Positions 52,821 to 61,176 of a DNA stretch of 64,000 nt are shown here, one piece after another. A program made the position numbers and the translations under genes. This stretch comes from Sphingopyxis sp. OPL5 (GTDB taxonomy: Bacteria > Pseudomonadota > Alphaproteobacteria > Sphingomonadales > Sphingomonadaceae). Location of the stretch: positions 4,612,976-4,676,975 of the forward strand of contig NZ_CP060725.1 of the NCBI RefSeq assembly GCF_003797775.2, written 5' to 3'. The number at the start of each line of letters is the position of its first letter. The stretch's first letter is position 1. The notes beneath the pieces were generated by a model that was given only the letters and a program-made list of their open reading frames with translations, was not told the DNA's origin and searched no databases.

Positions 52821-53225
52821 ATGCGCAATTTCACCAAGGGCCTGCTCGGCGCCTTCGCCGCGGCCAGCGTTGCCGCCGCCGCGCCCGCCTATGCGGGCAT
52901 CTCGACCGCCGCACCGGCGCAGGGCCACGGCCTGTACAAGGCCGATCAGGACCCCGGCTTCTACAAGAAAAAGAAGCGGGGCCGCTATTATGCGCGCGAC
53001 CAGCGCGTCAATTCGAACACCCGCATCTGGCGCGACAATGACGGTCGTTATCGCTGCAAGAAGGACAATGGCACGACCGGCCTGCTGATCGGCGGCGCCG
53101 TCGGCGGTCTCGCCGGCCATGAAATCGCCGGCAACGGCGACAAGCTGCTCGGCACCGTGCTCGGCGCCGCCGGTGGCGCGCTGCTCGGACGCGAGATCGA
53201 CCGCGACAAATATCGCTGCCGCTAA
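52821..53225 (+). CDS. Glycine zipper 2TM domain protein
   Basis: A 134-residue secreted protein. A signal peptide (about residues 1-25, ending PAYA) precedes a basic middle part (KKKKRGRYYARDQRV) and a glycine-zipper segment (about 85-125: LLIGGAVGGLAGHEIAG, then LLGTVLGAAGGALLGREID). Such domains occur in outer-membrane lipoproteins of the SlyB/OmpA-associated type. Here no lipobox is present. CKKDNG and the final RCR give two cysteines. Good ribosome binding site (AGGAAAGGA). A terminator follows. Confidence 0.85.
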   Translation: MRNFTKGLLGAFAAASVAAAAPAYAGISTAAPAQGHGLYKADQDPGFYKKKKRGRYYARDQRVNSNTRIWRDNDGRYRCKKDNGTTGLLIGGAVGGLAGHEIAGNGDKLLGTVLGAAGGALLGREIDRDKYRCR

Positions 53226-53285
53226 GCGATAGACTAACCGTTACGGGTGCGGGTCCGAGACCCCTCCGCCTGCATACGTGATGGA

Positions 53286-53322
53286 GAGGGCGTCGGTCGA
53301 AAGACCGGCGCCCTCGACTTTT
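53286..53322 (+). terminator. Intrinsic terminator after the glycine-zipper gene
   Basis: A 13-bp stem with one G-T pair (53286-53298 with 53303-53315) closes on GAAA and is followed by a short T-run (53319-53322). Confidence 0.8.
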
Positions 53323-53406
53323 GGGGATGGCGGGTTTCGACCGTTCTCGGACGTTCATAAGGTAGATGTGCTTGCCCGAAAGCAGCCGTTCGTCCACTCT
53401 TCGCGA

Positions 53407-53880
53407 ATGCCCACCGATGCCGATCGTGACGAACTTGAACTCCGCGTCAGCGACGTCGCATACGAAGTCGCAAATTTTGCTTGGGCTGATTTGGCGGAAC
53501 GTATCCCCTTAGGGAGAACCTACACAAGACCCGCGAGCGACGGCTCGTACATGGCGGTTACATGGGATGCGGATTGGAAAGGTCGGGTTGGAGGCCCCAT
53601 AATTATCAGGGTTCAAGGTTTCCTCGACCCTGACCATCAAATGCCGACTTGGTGGACCGGCGAGATCATTCGCAAGCGTGGCCTGCTGGACATGCTTTTA
53701 CGTAGACCCGAACGAGATGCCATCAAAACGCTCAGGAGCGGAGCTACAGGCGATTGCGACCACTGCGGACATGCAATCGGTTATCATCATGCTGGCACCG
53801 AGGCGGAAATGCTTTGCACTGTCGAGGGCTGCGATTGTCCCGGGTATGTCGAGAGGGCGGTGCCGCTGAACTGGCAGTAG
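53407..53880 (+). CDS. Hypothetical Cys/His-rich protein, possibly acquired
   Basis: A 157-residue protein starting MPTDADRDELELRVSDVAYE. No family is recognised. The N-terminal two-thirds contain acidic and aromatic residues (SDGSYMAVTWDADWKG). The C terminus has a likely zinc site: CDHCGHAIGYHHAG (about residues 125-138) followed by CTVEGCDCPGY (about 143-153). Codon use is visibly less GC-biased than in the neighbours, with codons such as tta, aat and att. This suggests recent acquisition. It has no clear operon partner; the next gene starts 163 bases later. I chose the start at 53407, since longer frames include the terminator. Confidence 0.6.
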   Translation: MPTDADRDELELRVSDVAYEVANFAWADLAERIPLGRTYTRPASDGSYMAVTWDADWKGRVGGPIIIRVQGFLDPDHQMPTWWTGEIIRKRGLLDMLLRRPERDAIKTLRSGATGDCDHCGHAIGYHHAGTEAEMLCTVEGCDCPGYVERAVPLNWQ

Positions 53881-54043
53881 GGCGGTGCCTATCCATTCGG
53901 ATCGTCGAGAAACCCGCCGGTCCGCAATCCACCCCAAAGCCGACACCCGCATAGGCCCTCGCGACCTCCCCATCCTCCCTTTCCCTTGCCCTCCCCGCCG
54001 CCATGCCGCAGAAGCACCGTCTGATTTCAAGGGGAGGACCATC

Positions 54044-54595
54044 ATGCTCAACGGCCCATTGCTCGTCACCGAGCGGCTGATCCTGCGCCCGCCCGCCGCC
54101 GAGGATTTCGACGCCTTCGCCGAAATGTGCGCCGATGCCGAGACGATGCAGTTCATCGGCGGCGCCTGTCCGCCGGCGCAGGCCTGGCGCCTGTGGTGCA
54201 CCCTCGCGGGCGCCTGGCACATCCGCGGCTTTTCGATGTTCTCGGTGATCGAGCGCGCGAGCGGCGAATGGGTCGGGCGGATCGGGCCGTGGGAGCCCGC
54301 CGAATGGCCGGCGCCCGAGATCGCCTATGGCGTCCGCGCCAAATTCGCCGGCACCGGCTTTGCCTTCGAGGCCGCCGTCGCGGCGTGCGATTTCGCGGTC
54401 GAGTTTCTGAAGTGGGACGAGTTGATGCATTGCATCGACCCCGCCAACATCCGGTCGCAGGCGCTCGCCAAACGGCTCGGCGCGGTCAACCGCGGTCCGA
54501 CCCGCCTGCCCGCACCCTTCCAGGACGCACCGGTCGACGCGTGGAAACAGAGCGCCGACAACTGGCGTGCGAACCGCAAGGCGCTGGGCGCATGA
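54044..54595 (+). CDS. GNAT family N-acetyltransferase (RimJ/RimL type)
   Basis: A 183-residue GNAT acetyltransferase. LLVTERLILRPPAAEDFDAF near the N terminus is the RimJ/RimL-type start. WVGRIGPWEPAEWPAPEIAY and CIDPANIRSQALAKRLGAV (with the NxxSxxLAxKLG pattern) follow. It would transfer acetyl from acetyl-CoA to a protein or small-molecule amine. The ATG at 54044 is preceded by AGGGGAGG. The stop overlaps the DUF1330 gene by 4 bases. Confidence 0.9.
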   Translation: MLNGPLLVTERLILRPPAAEDFDAFAEMCADAETMQFIGGACPPAQAWRLWCTLAGAWHIRGFSMFSVIERASGEWVGRIGPWEPAEWPAPEIAYGVRAKFAGTGFAFEAAVAACDFAVEFLKWDELMHCIDPANIRSQALAKRLGAVNRGPTRLPAPFQDAPVDAWKQSADNWRANRKALGA

Positions 54596-55032
54596 GCGAC
54601 CGCCATATCGACCCCGAACGCGCGCAGTTCGACGCCTTCAAGGCGCTGCCACGCGATACCGTCATCCACATGCTCAACCTCGTCCGCTTCAAGGATGTCG
54701 CGACCTATGTCGAGGGCCATCCGCTGGCGGGGCAGCCACTCACCGGCGCCGAGGCCTATCGCAACTATGGCGCCTACAGCGGGCCGGTGTTCCAGCGCGT
54801 CGGGGGCCGCATCGTCTGGCGCGCCGCGATGGAGACGATGCTGATCGGCCCCGAGGGCGAGCACTGGGATGCGATCTTCGTCGCCGAATATCCGAACAGC
54901 GGCGCCTTCCTCGAAATGGTCACCGACCCCGTCTATCGCGAGGCGGTGAAACATCGCCAGGCGGCGGTCGAAACCTCGCGTCTGATCCGCTGCACCGCGA
55001 ATCCGTCTCAGGGCGAGACAGTTTTCGGCTAA
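54592..55032 (+). CDS. DUF1330 family protein
   Basis: A 146-residue protein of the DUF1330 family (dimeric alpha-beta barrel fold). VIHMLNLVRFKDVATY and WDAIFVAEYPNSGAFLEMV, with YREAVKHRQAAVE near the end, are the family blocks. The function is unknown. The start overlaps the acetyltransferase stop (ATGA), so the two are cotranslated. Confidence 0.85.
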   Translation: MSDRHIDPERAQFDAFKALPRDTVIHMLNLVRFKDVATYVEGHPLAGQPLTGAEAYRNYGAYSGPVFQRVGGRIVWRAAMETMLIGPEGEHWDAIFVAEYPNSGAFLEMVTDPVYREAVKHRQAAVETSRLIRCTANPSQGETVFG

Positions 55033-55118
55033 CAAAGCGTTACCCGTTAACACTCTTTATTCGCGCCTTCTTAACCAACATCGGGCATTCCCTGACGGAT
55101 ATTAAGGGAGTGTTAGCG

Positions 55119-55862
55119 ATGATCTTGCGCGGAAAATGGCTGGTCGCCGGCCTGCTGATGGCAGCGGCCCCGCTCGCCGGGTGCCGGGACAATCCCGATG
55201 CCAAGGCCGAACTGTCGCCGCTCGACGACGGGCTGACCAACGCCGATCCGGCGATCAAGGGCTCGCTCGAAGACAAGATCATGGTCGACCCCAAGCTGAC
55301 CGGTCAGGCGAACCAGAATGCGGTGACGCCAGGCAACAAGCCGGTCGACGGCGGCGTGCCCGCGGTTGCCGGCGCCAAGGCCGCGACGGTTGCCGAAGCC
55401 GCCGCGGCGCTGAAGGCGGGCAAGCTGCTCGCCGCGCCCAAAGCGCTGCCGATGGAAGCCTGCGACGGTTGCGACACGAAGCGCCCGGTCACCATCGGCG
55501 CGATGGCGCGCGACCAGGCCAAGGGCAGCTGCGACGCCAAGCTGACCTATAACAACCAGTGGGCCGACCGCCTGCCGGCGGCGTTCAAGGTCTATCCGCG
55601 CGCGACGCTGCGCGAGGCCGCGGGCATCGCCGGCGGCAAGTGCAACATCCGCGTCGTCAATTTCCAGACCGCGGCGTCGCTGCAGGCGGTGCTCGACTAT
55701 TATCACACGATGGCGGTCAACGCCGGCTACACCAGCGACCACCGCGTCAACGGCAGCGAACATATGCTCGGCGGCACCAAGGGCGAGCTCGCCTATGTCG
55801 TGATGGCACGCACCGACGGCGGCATGACCGACGTCGACCTGGTGGCGTCGGGCGGGCGCTGA
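55119..55862 (+). CDS. Putative lipoprotein
   Basis: A 247-residue protein with a lipoprotein signal: LMAAAPLAGC has a lipobox ending at Cys 22. The mature part includes an Ala-rich linker (about residues 85-105) and a C-terminal domain from about 130, with FKVYPRATLREAAGIAGGKC and VLDYYHTMAVNAGYTSDHRV. Two further Cys pairs (ACDGCD, SCDAK) could bind metal or form disulfides. No known family is certain to me. GGGAG lies upstream of the ATG, and a terminator follows. Confidence 0.75.
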   Translation: MILRGKWLVAGLLMAAAPLAGCRDNPDAKAELSPLDDGLTNADPAIKGSLEDKIMVDPKLTGQANQNAVTPGNKPVDGGVPAVAGAKAATVAEAAAALKAGKLLAAPKALPMEACDGCDTKRPVTIGAMARDQAKGSCDAKLTYNNQWADRLPAAFKVYPRATLREAAGIAGGKCNIRVVNFQTAASLQAVLDYYHTMAVNAGYTSDHRVNGSEHMLGGTKGELAYVVMARTDGGMTDVDLVASGGR

Positions 55863-55885
55863 GCCAAATCCGGCGCGGACAATGA

Positions 55886-55917
55886 AAAAGGCCCCGGATC
55901 GCTCCGGGGCCTTTTCC
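55886..55917 (+). terminator. Intrinsic terminator after the lipoprotein gene
   Basis: A 12-bp perfect stem, aaaaggccccgg (55886-55897) with ccggggcctttt (55904-55915), has a 6-base loop. A T-run is built into the stem end. It also faces the CsbD gene, which ends at 55943 on the other strand. Confidence 0.85.
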
Positions 55918-55942
55918 TTGCGTGACGCAACCAGGTTTTGCG

Positions 55943-56125
55943 TCAGACCTTGTCGCCGAGCGCGCCCTTGACCGCGCCCTTGAGGTTCTGGGCCTCGCCC
56001 TTGCGTTCCTGCGCTACGCCTTCGGCGCGCAGTCGCTCGTTGTCGGTCGCCTTGCCGACGGCCTGCTTGACGTTGCCGGCGGCCTCGTTAGCGATGCCTT
56101 TTGCTTTGTCTGTCAGTTCGCCCAT
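55943..56125 (-). CDS. CsbD family stress protein
   Basis: A 60-residue CsbD-like protein starting MGELTDKAKGIANEAAGNVK. The hydrophilic helical repeats (KGEAQNLKGAVKGALG at the end) are typical. These small proteins are induced by general stress; the molecular role is not known. AGGAG precedes the ATG. Confidence 0.92.
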   Translation of the reverse strand: MGELTDKAKGIANEAAGNVKQAVGKATDNERLRAEGVAQERKGEAQNLKGAVKGALGDKV

Positions 56126-56263
56126 GAGGAGTCTCCTTTGACTGGGTTCGGGAGGCGATCGGCCTCTCGAAACATCAACCCACAGGCGCGCCTGTATGTT
56201 CCGAAAAACGGGTTAAACCGTTCATCGCAACGTCATTTTTAACATGGGTTAAGTTGGGTGCCC

Positions 56264-56980
56264 TCAGGGACGCGCTGCGATCGTATCGAGCGCGGCGGGG
56301 TCGCAAATCGTGATGCGGTTGTAATCGACGACGATCAGTCCTGCCGCCTCGAACCCGCGCAGCAGCTTGTTGACGCTCTGCCGCGTCACCCCGAGCATCG
56401 CGCCGAGTTGTTCCTGCGGCAACCGCAGGCCCAGATCGATACCATTCGCCCCCGATATGCCGTGAATGCGCGCGAGGTCGGCGAGCGTCGCCGCCATCCG
56501 CTGGTCGAGCGAGCCGAGGTTCTGCGCGTCGAGCAGGCGCAGGCTGTCGCCGTGCCGCGCGCACATCAGCAGCGCGACATCGCGCCACAAAATCGGTTCG
56601 GCGTCGAGGATCGCCGCCAGCGGGTCGACGGGCAGGTGCAGCAGCACGCTGTCCGCATAGGCGCGATAATCATAATGGATCGGCGGCGCCGCGAGCAGCC
56701 GGACGATCGCCAAAATCTCCGGCGGACCGTTGATGCCGAGGACGAATTTCTTGCCCGCCGCCGAACCGCGGCTGATCTCGACCTCGCCCGACGCGATGAC
56801 GAAGGCTTCGCGCTTTTCGGGGTCCTGCGCATAGATTTCGGTGCCGCGCGGATAATATTCGGCGCGCGCGATCGCCGCGAGCTCGGCGAGCCGCGCTTCG
56901 GGCCAGGGCGCGAACAGCGGACAACGCCGCAGCACCGCGATGCGCTCGGCTTGCGACCATGAATACGGCTTCGCTGCCAT
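56264..56980 (-). CDS. Crp/Fnr family transcriptional regulator
   Basis: A 238-residue regulator. A cyclic-nucleotide-binding-like domain covers about residues 20-135 (YYPRGTEIYAQDPEKREAFV, with a GEVEIS strand). A C-terminal HTH follows (about 185-215, in LPQEQLGAMLGVTRQSVNKL). The FNR iron-sulfur cysteine cluster is absent, and residues for cAMP are not evident, so the signal is unknown. The start at 56980 was preferred over 57013. It is divergent from the DUF1254 gene, a possible target. Confidence 0.9.
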   Translation of the reverse strand: MAAKPYSWSQAERIAVLRRCPLFAPWPEARLAELAAIARAEYYPRGTEIYAQDPEKREAFVIASGEVEISRGSAAGKKFVLGINGPPEILAIVRLLAAPPIHYDYRAYADSVLLHLPVDPLAAILDAEPILWRDVALLMCARHGDSLRLLDAQNLGSLDQRMAATLADLARIHGISGANGIDLGLRLPQEQLGAMLGVTRQSVNKLLRGFEAAGLIVVDYNRITICDPAALDTIAARP

Positions 56981-57105
56981 CGGCCCCTCCCCGCAAAGCT
57001 TAGGCGCGCGCACTCAAATTCCCAAGAGATTGTCGGCGCGTTGACAGACGCGGTGCGGGCGCGGCGCTAAGGGCGCGGGAAATATCGGTTCGGGAGATGC
57101 CTGTG

Positions 57106-58494
57106 ATGAAGAGACTGCTTGCCCTGCTGGCGATGATCGCCGCCTTCCTGTCCGGCCCCGCCGCCGCGCAACCGGTCAGCGAAGAGGAGGCTTATGCGAT
57201 TGGCATCGAGGCCTATAGCTATGCCTATCCGCTCGTGCTGATGGAAACGACGCGCCGCGTGTCGACGAACGCCGGATCGCCCGGCCGCCTTCGCGCACCG
57301 GTCAACCATTTCGCGAACATGAAAACCTATCCCGATGCGAGTTTCAAGGATGTCGTGCGTCCCAACGCTGACACGCTCTATTCGTCGATGTGGTTCGACG
57401 TCGGGAAAGAGCCGCTCGTCCTGACGCTGCCCAACACGCAAGGCCGCTATCATGTCATCCCGCTGATGGACATGTGGACCGACGTCTTCGCGACGCTCGG
57501 CACGCGCACGACGGGCAACGACGGCGGCACCGCGGCGATCGTTGGCCCGCATTGGCAGGGGGTGCTGCCCAAGGGCATGCGCCTGATCCGCAGCCCCACC
57601 GATATGGGCTGGATCATCGGCCGCATCCAGACCAATGGCGCGGCCGATTACGAGCATGTCCATGGCCTGCAGGCCGGGCTCAAGGCGACCCCGCTGTCGC
57701 GCTGGGGCAAGCCTGAAACCGCCGCCGCCACGCCCGCCGCCGACGCCTCGATCGACATGCGGACGCCGTCGGTACAGCAGGTCGCGGCGCTGGCGCCGCA
57801 GGCCTTCTTCGCCACCTTCGCCGAACTGATGAAACGCAACCCGCCGCACGCCAGCGACTATTCGGTGGTGCTCCGCATGGAGCGCCTCGGCATCGTTCCC
57901 GGCCAGGGTTTCGACCTGTCAAAGGCCGATCCCGCCGTCCAGCGCGGCCTGACCCGCGCCGCGGCCGATGCCTGGCAGCGCATCGTCACCCGCCGCAAGG
58001 CGCTGCCGGTCCGCGGCAGCTGGGGCGCGATCGGCAGCACCGTCGGCGTCTATGGCAATGATTATCTCGCGCGTGCCTTCGTCGGCTTCGCGGGACTCGG
58101 CGCGCTGCCGCCCGAGGAAGCCGTCTATCCGATGGCGGTGCTCGGCGACGACGGCAAGCCGCTCACCGGCGCGTCCAACTATGTGCTGCATTTCGAAAAG
58201 GACCAGATCCCGCCCGCCGACGCCTTCTGGTCGCTGACCATGTATGGCGAGGACCAGTTCTTCGTCGCCAACCCGATCGAACGTTTCGCGATCGGCGACC
58301 GCGACAAGCTGGCCTTCAACGCCGATGGCTCGCTCGACCTCTATATCCAGAACGCCTCGCCCGGCGCCGACAGGGAAGCCAACTGGCTGCCCGCCCCGAC
58401 GGGCGCCTTCACGATGAACCTGCGCCTCTATCTGCCGCAGCGCCGCGCGACCGACGGAAGCTGGGCGCCGCCGCCGGTCAGGCGGGTGCCCTAG
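57106..58494 (+). CDS. DUF1254/DUF1214 domain secreted protein
   Basis: A 462-residue protein with a signal peptide (about residues 1-22, ending PAAAQ). The N-terminal DUF1254 domain contains EAYSYAYPLVLMETTRRV and VRPNADTLYSSMWFDVGKEP. The C-terminal DUF1214 domain contains FWSLTMYGEDQFFVANPIER and ends with a LYLPQR-type strand. The ATG at 57106 (MKRLLALLAMI) has GGGAG at proper spacing, whereas 57097 is too close to it. The function is unknown. Its 3' end overlaps the nucleotidyltransferase gene by 17 bases (convergent). Confidence 0.88.
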   Translation: MKRLLALLAMIAAFLSGPAAAQPVSEEEAYAIGIEAYSYAYPLVLMETTRRVSTNAGSPGRLRAPVNHFANMKTYPDASFKDVVRPNADTLYSSMWFDVGKEPLVLTLPNTQGRYHVIPLMDMWTDVFATLGTRTTGNDGGTAAIVGPHWQGVLPKGMRLIRSPTDMGWIIGRIQTNGAADYEHVHGLQAGLKATPLSRWGKPETAAATPAADASIDMRTPSVQQVAALAPQAFFATFAELMKRNPPHASDYSVVLRMERLGIVPGQGFDLSKADPAVQRGLTRAAADAWQRIVTRRKALPVRGSWGAIGSTVGVYGNDYLARAFVGFAGLGALPPEEAVYPMAVLGDDGKPLTGASNYVLHFEKDQIPPADAFWSLTMYGEDQFFVANPIERFAIGDRDKLAFNADGSLDLYIQNASPGADREANWLPAPTGAFTMNLRLYLPQRRATDGSWAPPPVRRVP

Positions 58495-59074
58495 CTTCGG
58501 CCCAGGGGAGGATTTCGAGGTCGGGCCAGAAGCGGCGCCACCGCGCCGCCTTCTTCTCGAAATAGGCCTCGGTGATCTGCACGGCATTGGCGCGAACGCG
58601 CGGATGGAGCAGGTCGGCAAGGCCGAAGGGCGCGATGATGTCGCGGCCATCGCCGCCGCGCAGTCCGACCGCCGAAGACGTGGTCGGAAAAGTGGCGATG
58701 GCACCCGCGATCGAGCGATAGGGCCCGATCGCATAGCCGAACTTGGCCTGATACCAGAGGTGGACCCGGGCCTGGTTCTTCACGTCGACGCGAACCGGCA
58801 GATCGGCGAACTGCGCGGCGATCCGGCGTTCGGCGGCCAGCTCGCTTTCGTGCGACAGGTCGCCGGCATCGAAATAGACGATGTCGAGATCGTCGATCCC
58901 GTGATGGGGGCCGAACCCGAACACTTCGTTCCAGTGCGCTTGTGCGATCAGGCTTCCCGACAATCGGGCGTCGGGCAGGTCGATCGCGTGCCAGCGATCC
59001 AGCAGGCTGCCGATCGTCGGATGCCGTTCGGCGAGACCCCACAGGCGCCGGATCAGTGGAAGGGGATCGGACAT
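58478..59074 (-). CDS. Nucleotidyltransferase family protein (DUF925)
   Basis: A 198-residue protein of the nucleotidyltransferase-like family formerly DUF925. HGIDDLDIVYFDAGDLSHE (about residues 58-76) has the spaced aspartates of the active site, and NQARVHLWYQAKFG (about 100-113) is the diagnostic block. The substrate is unknown. It converges on the DUF1254 gene. Confidence 0.87.
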   Translation of the reverse strand: MSDPLPLIRRLWGLAERHPTIGSLLDRWHAIDLPDARLSGSLIAQAHWNEVFGFGPHHGIDDLDIVYFDAGDLSHESELAAERRIAAQFADLPVRVDVKNQARVHLWYQAKFGYAIGPYRSIAGAIATFPTTSSAVGLRGGDGRDIIAPFGLADLLHPRVRANAVQITEAYFEKKAARWRRFWPDLEILPWAEARAPA

Positions 59075-59114
59075 GCCGCAACCATAGCGGCGCGCCCGGT
59101 CGACGACAGCCCCG

Positions 59115-59888
59115 TCAGATCAACCCCGCCAGCGGGCTCGACGGATCGGCATATTTGCGCAACCCCATGCGCCCCGCCAGATAGGCATCGCGCCCTGCCT
59201 CGACCGCGAGCTTCATCCCGCGCGCCATGCGAATCGGGTCCTTCGCCTCGGCGATCGCGGTGTTCATCAGCACGCCGTCGCAGCCGAGTTCCATCGCCAC
59301 GGCGGCATCGCTCGCGGTGCCGACCCCGGCGTCGACGAGCACGGGCACCGAGGCCCCCTCGACGATCAGGCGGATTGTGACGCGGTTCTGGATGCCCAGC
59401 CCCGACCCGATCGGCGCGCCGAGCGGCATGATCGCGACCGCGCCGGCATCCTCGAGCTGCTTCGCGGCGATCGGATCGTCGACGCAATAGACCATCGGCA
59501 AAAAGCCTTCCTTGGCCAGCACCTCGGTCGCCTCGAGCGTCTCGCGCATATTGGGATAGAGCGTCTTCGCCTCACCCAGCACCTCGAGCTTGACGAGGTC
59601 CCAGCCGCCCGCCTCGCGCGCCAAACGCAGGGTACGGATCGCGTCGTCGGCGTTGAAACAGCCCGCGGTGTTGGGCAGGTAGGTGATCTTCTTGGGATCG
59701 ATATAATCGGTCAGCATCGGCGCGGTCGGATCCGACACATTGACGCGGCGCACCGCGACGGTGACGATCTCCGCCCCCGACGCCGCGACCGCCGCCGCAT
59801 TCTGCTCGAAATCCTTATATTTGCCGGTCCCGACAATCAGCCGCGAGGTGAAAGTCCGTCCGGCGACACTCCACTGATCTGCTGACAA
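59115..59888 (-). CDS. thiG: Thiazole synthase
   Basis: A 257-residue ThiG that builds the thiazole phosphate of thiamine from deoxyxylulose phosphate, dehydroglycine and ThiS-thiocarboxylate. [18 protein letters not shown] at the start, [15 protein letters not shown] with the Schiff-base lysine, and [20 protein letters not shown] are all characteristic. The start is TTG at 59888, with AGGAGG 8 bases upstream within the thiS 3' end. One base separates it from the thiS stop. Confidence 0.96.
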   Translation of the reverse strand: MSADQWSVAGRTFTSRLIVGTGKYKDFEQNAAAVAASGAEIVTVAVRRVNVSDPTAPMLTDYIDPKKITYLPNTAGCFNADDAIRTLRLAREAGGWDLVKLEVLGEAKTLYPNMRETLEATEVLAKEGFLPMVYCVDDPIAAKQLEDAGAVAIMPLGAPIGSGLGIQNRVTIRLIVEGASVPVLVDAGVGTASDAAVAMELGCDGVLMNTAIAEAKDPIRMARGMKLAVEAGRDAYLAGRMGLRKYADPSSPLAGLI

Positions 59889-59889
59889 C

Positions 59890-60090
59890 TCAACCGCCTC
59901 CTACGAAATGAACGATTTCCAGCGCGTCGCCCTCGGCGAGCGCGACGTCGGCAAGCGTCGAGCGCGGGACGATCTCGCGGTTGCGCTCGACCGCGACCTT
60001 CTTCACGTCGAGCCCCAGCGACGCGACGAGATCGGCGATGCTGCCCTCGCGCACCTGCCGCGGATCGCCGTTGAGAATGATCGAAATCAA
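59890..60090 (-). CDS. thiS: Sulfur carrier protein ThiS
   Basis: A 66-residue ubiquitin-like sulfur carrier. It reads (TTG start at 60090) as [18 protein letters not shown] and ends [11 protein letters not shown], keeping the C-terminal Gly-Gly needed for thiocarboxylation, with one extra Gly. It is followed by thiG after one base. No ATG is available at the conserved start. The other thiamine genes (thiO, thiE) are not in the window. Confidence 0.92.
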   Translation of the reverse strand: MISIILNGDPRQVREGSIADLVASLGLDVKKVAVERNREIVPRSTLADVALAEGDALEIVHFVGGG

Positions 60091-60171
60091 GGGAGTTTCC
60101 GCCTCGCTTTGCCTTTTGCCGAGCAGCCCATATAGGGGGAGCGCATTTCGCCGCAACCGAAAGACCGTGCA

Positions 60172-60612
60172 TTGACCGACAAGCCCACCGTCTATGTCCT
60201 CAGCGGCCCCAATCTCAACCTGCTCGGCACGCGCGAGCCCGAAATCTATGGCCATGATACGCTGAACGACATCCATGCGCGGCTGGAGGCGCAGGCCGAC
60301 GGCCTCGGCATCCGCCTCGAATGCCGGCAGACGAACCACGAGGGCACGCTGATCGACTGGCTGCATGAGGCCTATGTCGCGGGCGCAAAGGCGGTGCTGC
60401 TCAACGCGGGCGGCTATACCCACACCTCGATCGCGATCCACGACGCGATCAAGTCGATCAAGGTGCCGGTGATCGAGGTTCATTTGTCGGACCCGATGAA
60501 ACGCGAATCCTTTCGCCATATCAGCTATGTAGGCATGGCGGCGGCGCTGCATTTTGCCGGGCACGGCGCGGCCAGCTATACGCTGGCGCTGGACGCCGCC
60601 GCGTCTCTCTGA
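60172..60612 (+). CDS. aroQ: 3-dehydroquinate dehydratase, type II
   Basis: A 146-residue type II dehydroquinase of the shikimate pathway. [19 protein letters not shown] (about residues 8-26) holds the catalytic arginine and tyrosine. [15 protein letters not shown] and VIEVHLSDP are further signatures. The start is TTG at 60172 (MTDKPTVYV); no ATG is closer. It is 76 bases ahead of accB, a linkage usual in proteobacteria. Confidence 0.95.
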   Translation: MTDKPTVYVLSGPNLNLLGTREPEIYGHDTLNDIHARLEAQADGLGIRLECRQTNHEGTLIDWLHEAYVAGAKAVLLNAGGYTHTSIAIHDAIKSIKVPVIEVHLSDPMKRESFRHISYVGMAAALHFAGHGAASYTLALDAAASL

Positions 60613-60688
60613 CAAGAGGCGGCATCGAAAACAGGGGTCCGCGCGTCTTCACGTCATGAAAGGCGCCGCAACAAGCAGGAAAATCATC

Positions 60689-61168
60689 ATGGGTGACCAT
60701 AAAGACAATGGCATCAACATCGATCCGGCCTTCGTCCGCGCGCTCGCGGAACTGCTCGACGATACCGGTCTGTCCGAAATCGAGGTCGAGGACGGCGAAC
60801 GCAAGATCCGCGTCGCGCGCACGCTGACCGCCGCCGCGCCGGTCGCCTATGCGCCCGCGCCGGTCGCCGCGCCCGCCGCCGCTTCGGCCCCCGCGGCCAT
60901 CGCCGCGCCGGCCGCACCCGCCGTCGACAGCTTCGCCGACGCAGTGAAGTCGCCGATGGTCGGCACCGTCTATCTCGCCCCCGAACCGAGCGCGCCGAAC
61001 TTCGCGGCCATCGGCTCGGCAGTAAAGGCCGGCGATACCATTTTGATCATCGAGGCGATGAAGGTCATGAATCCGATCGTCGCGCCCGCGTCGGGCACGC
61101 TGAAGGCCGTGCATGTCGAGAACAGCCAGCCGGTCGAGTTCGACCAGCCGCTGTTCACCATCGGCTGA
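60689..61168 (+). CDS. accB: Biotin carboxyl carrier protein of acetyl-CoA carboxylase
   Basis: A 159-residue BCCP. An N-terminal dimerisation part (about residues 1-45), an Ala/Pro linker (about 48-85) and the biotinyl domain follow in order. The biotin lysine is in [11 protein letters not shown] (about 120-130). It ends [11 protein letters not shown]. It precedes accC by 8 bases. Confidence 0.96.
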   Translation: MGDHKDNGINIDPAFVRALAELLDDTGLSEIEVEDGERKIRVARTLTAAAPVAYAPAPVAAPAAASAPAAIAAPAAPAVDSFADAVKSPMVGTVYLAPEPSAPNFAAIGSAVKAGDTILIIEAMKVMNPIVAPASGTLKAVHVENSQPVEFDQPLFTIG

Positions 61169-61176
61169 GCAATCGC

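Noticed and set aside
57040-57096. A sigma70 promoter (ttgaca near 57041) for the DUF1254 gene
   Set aside because: The -35 is good, but I see no acceptable -10 at proper spacing, so I did not list it.
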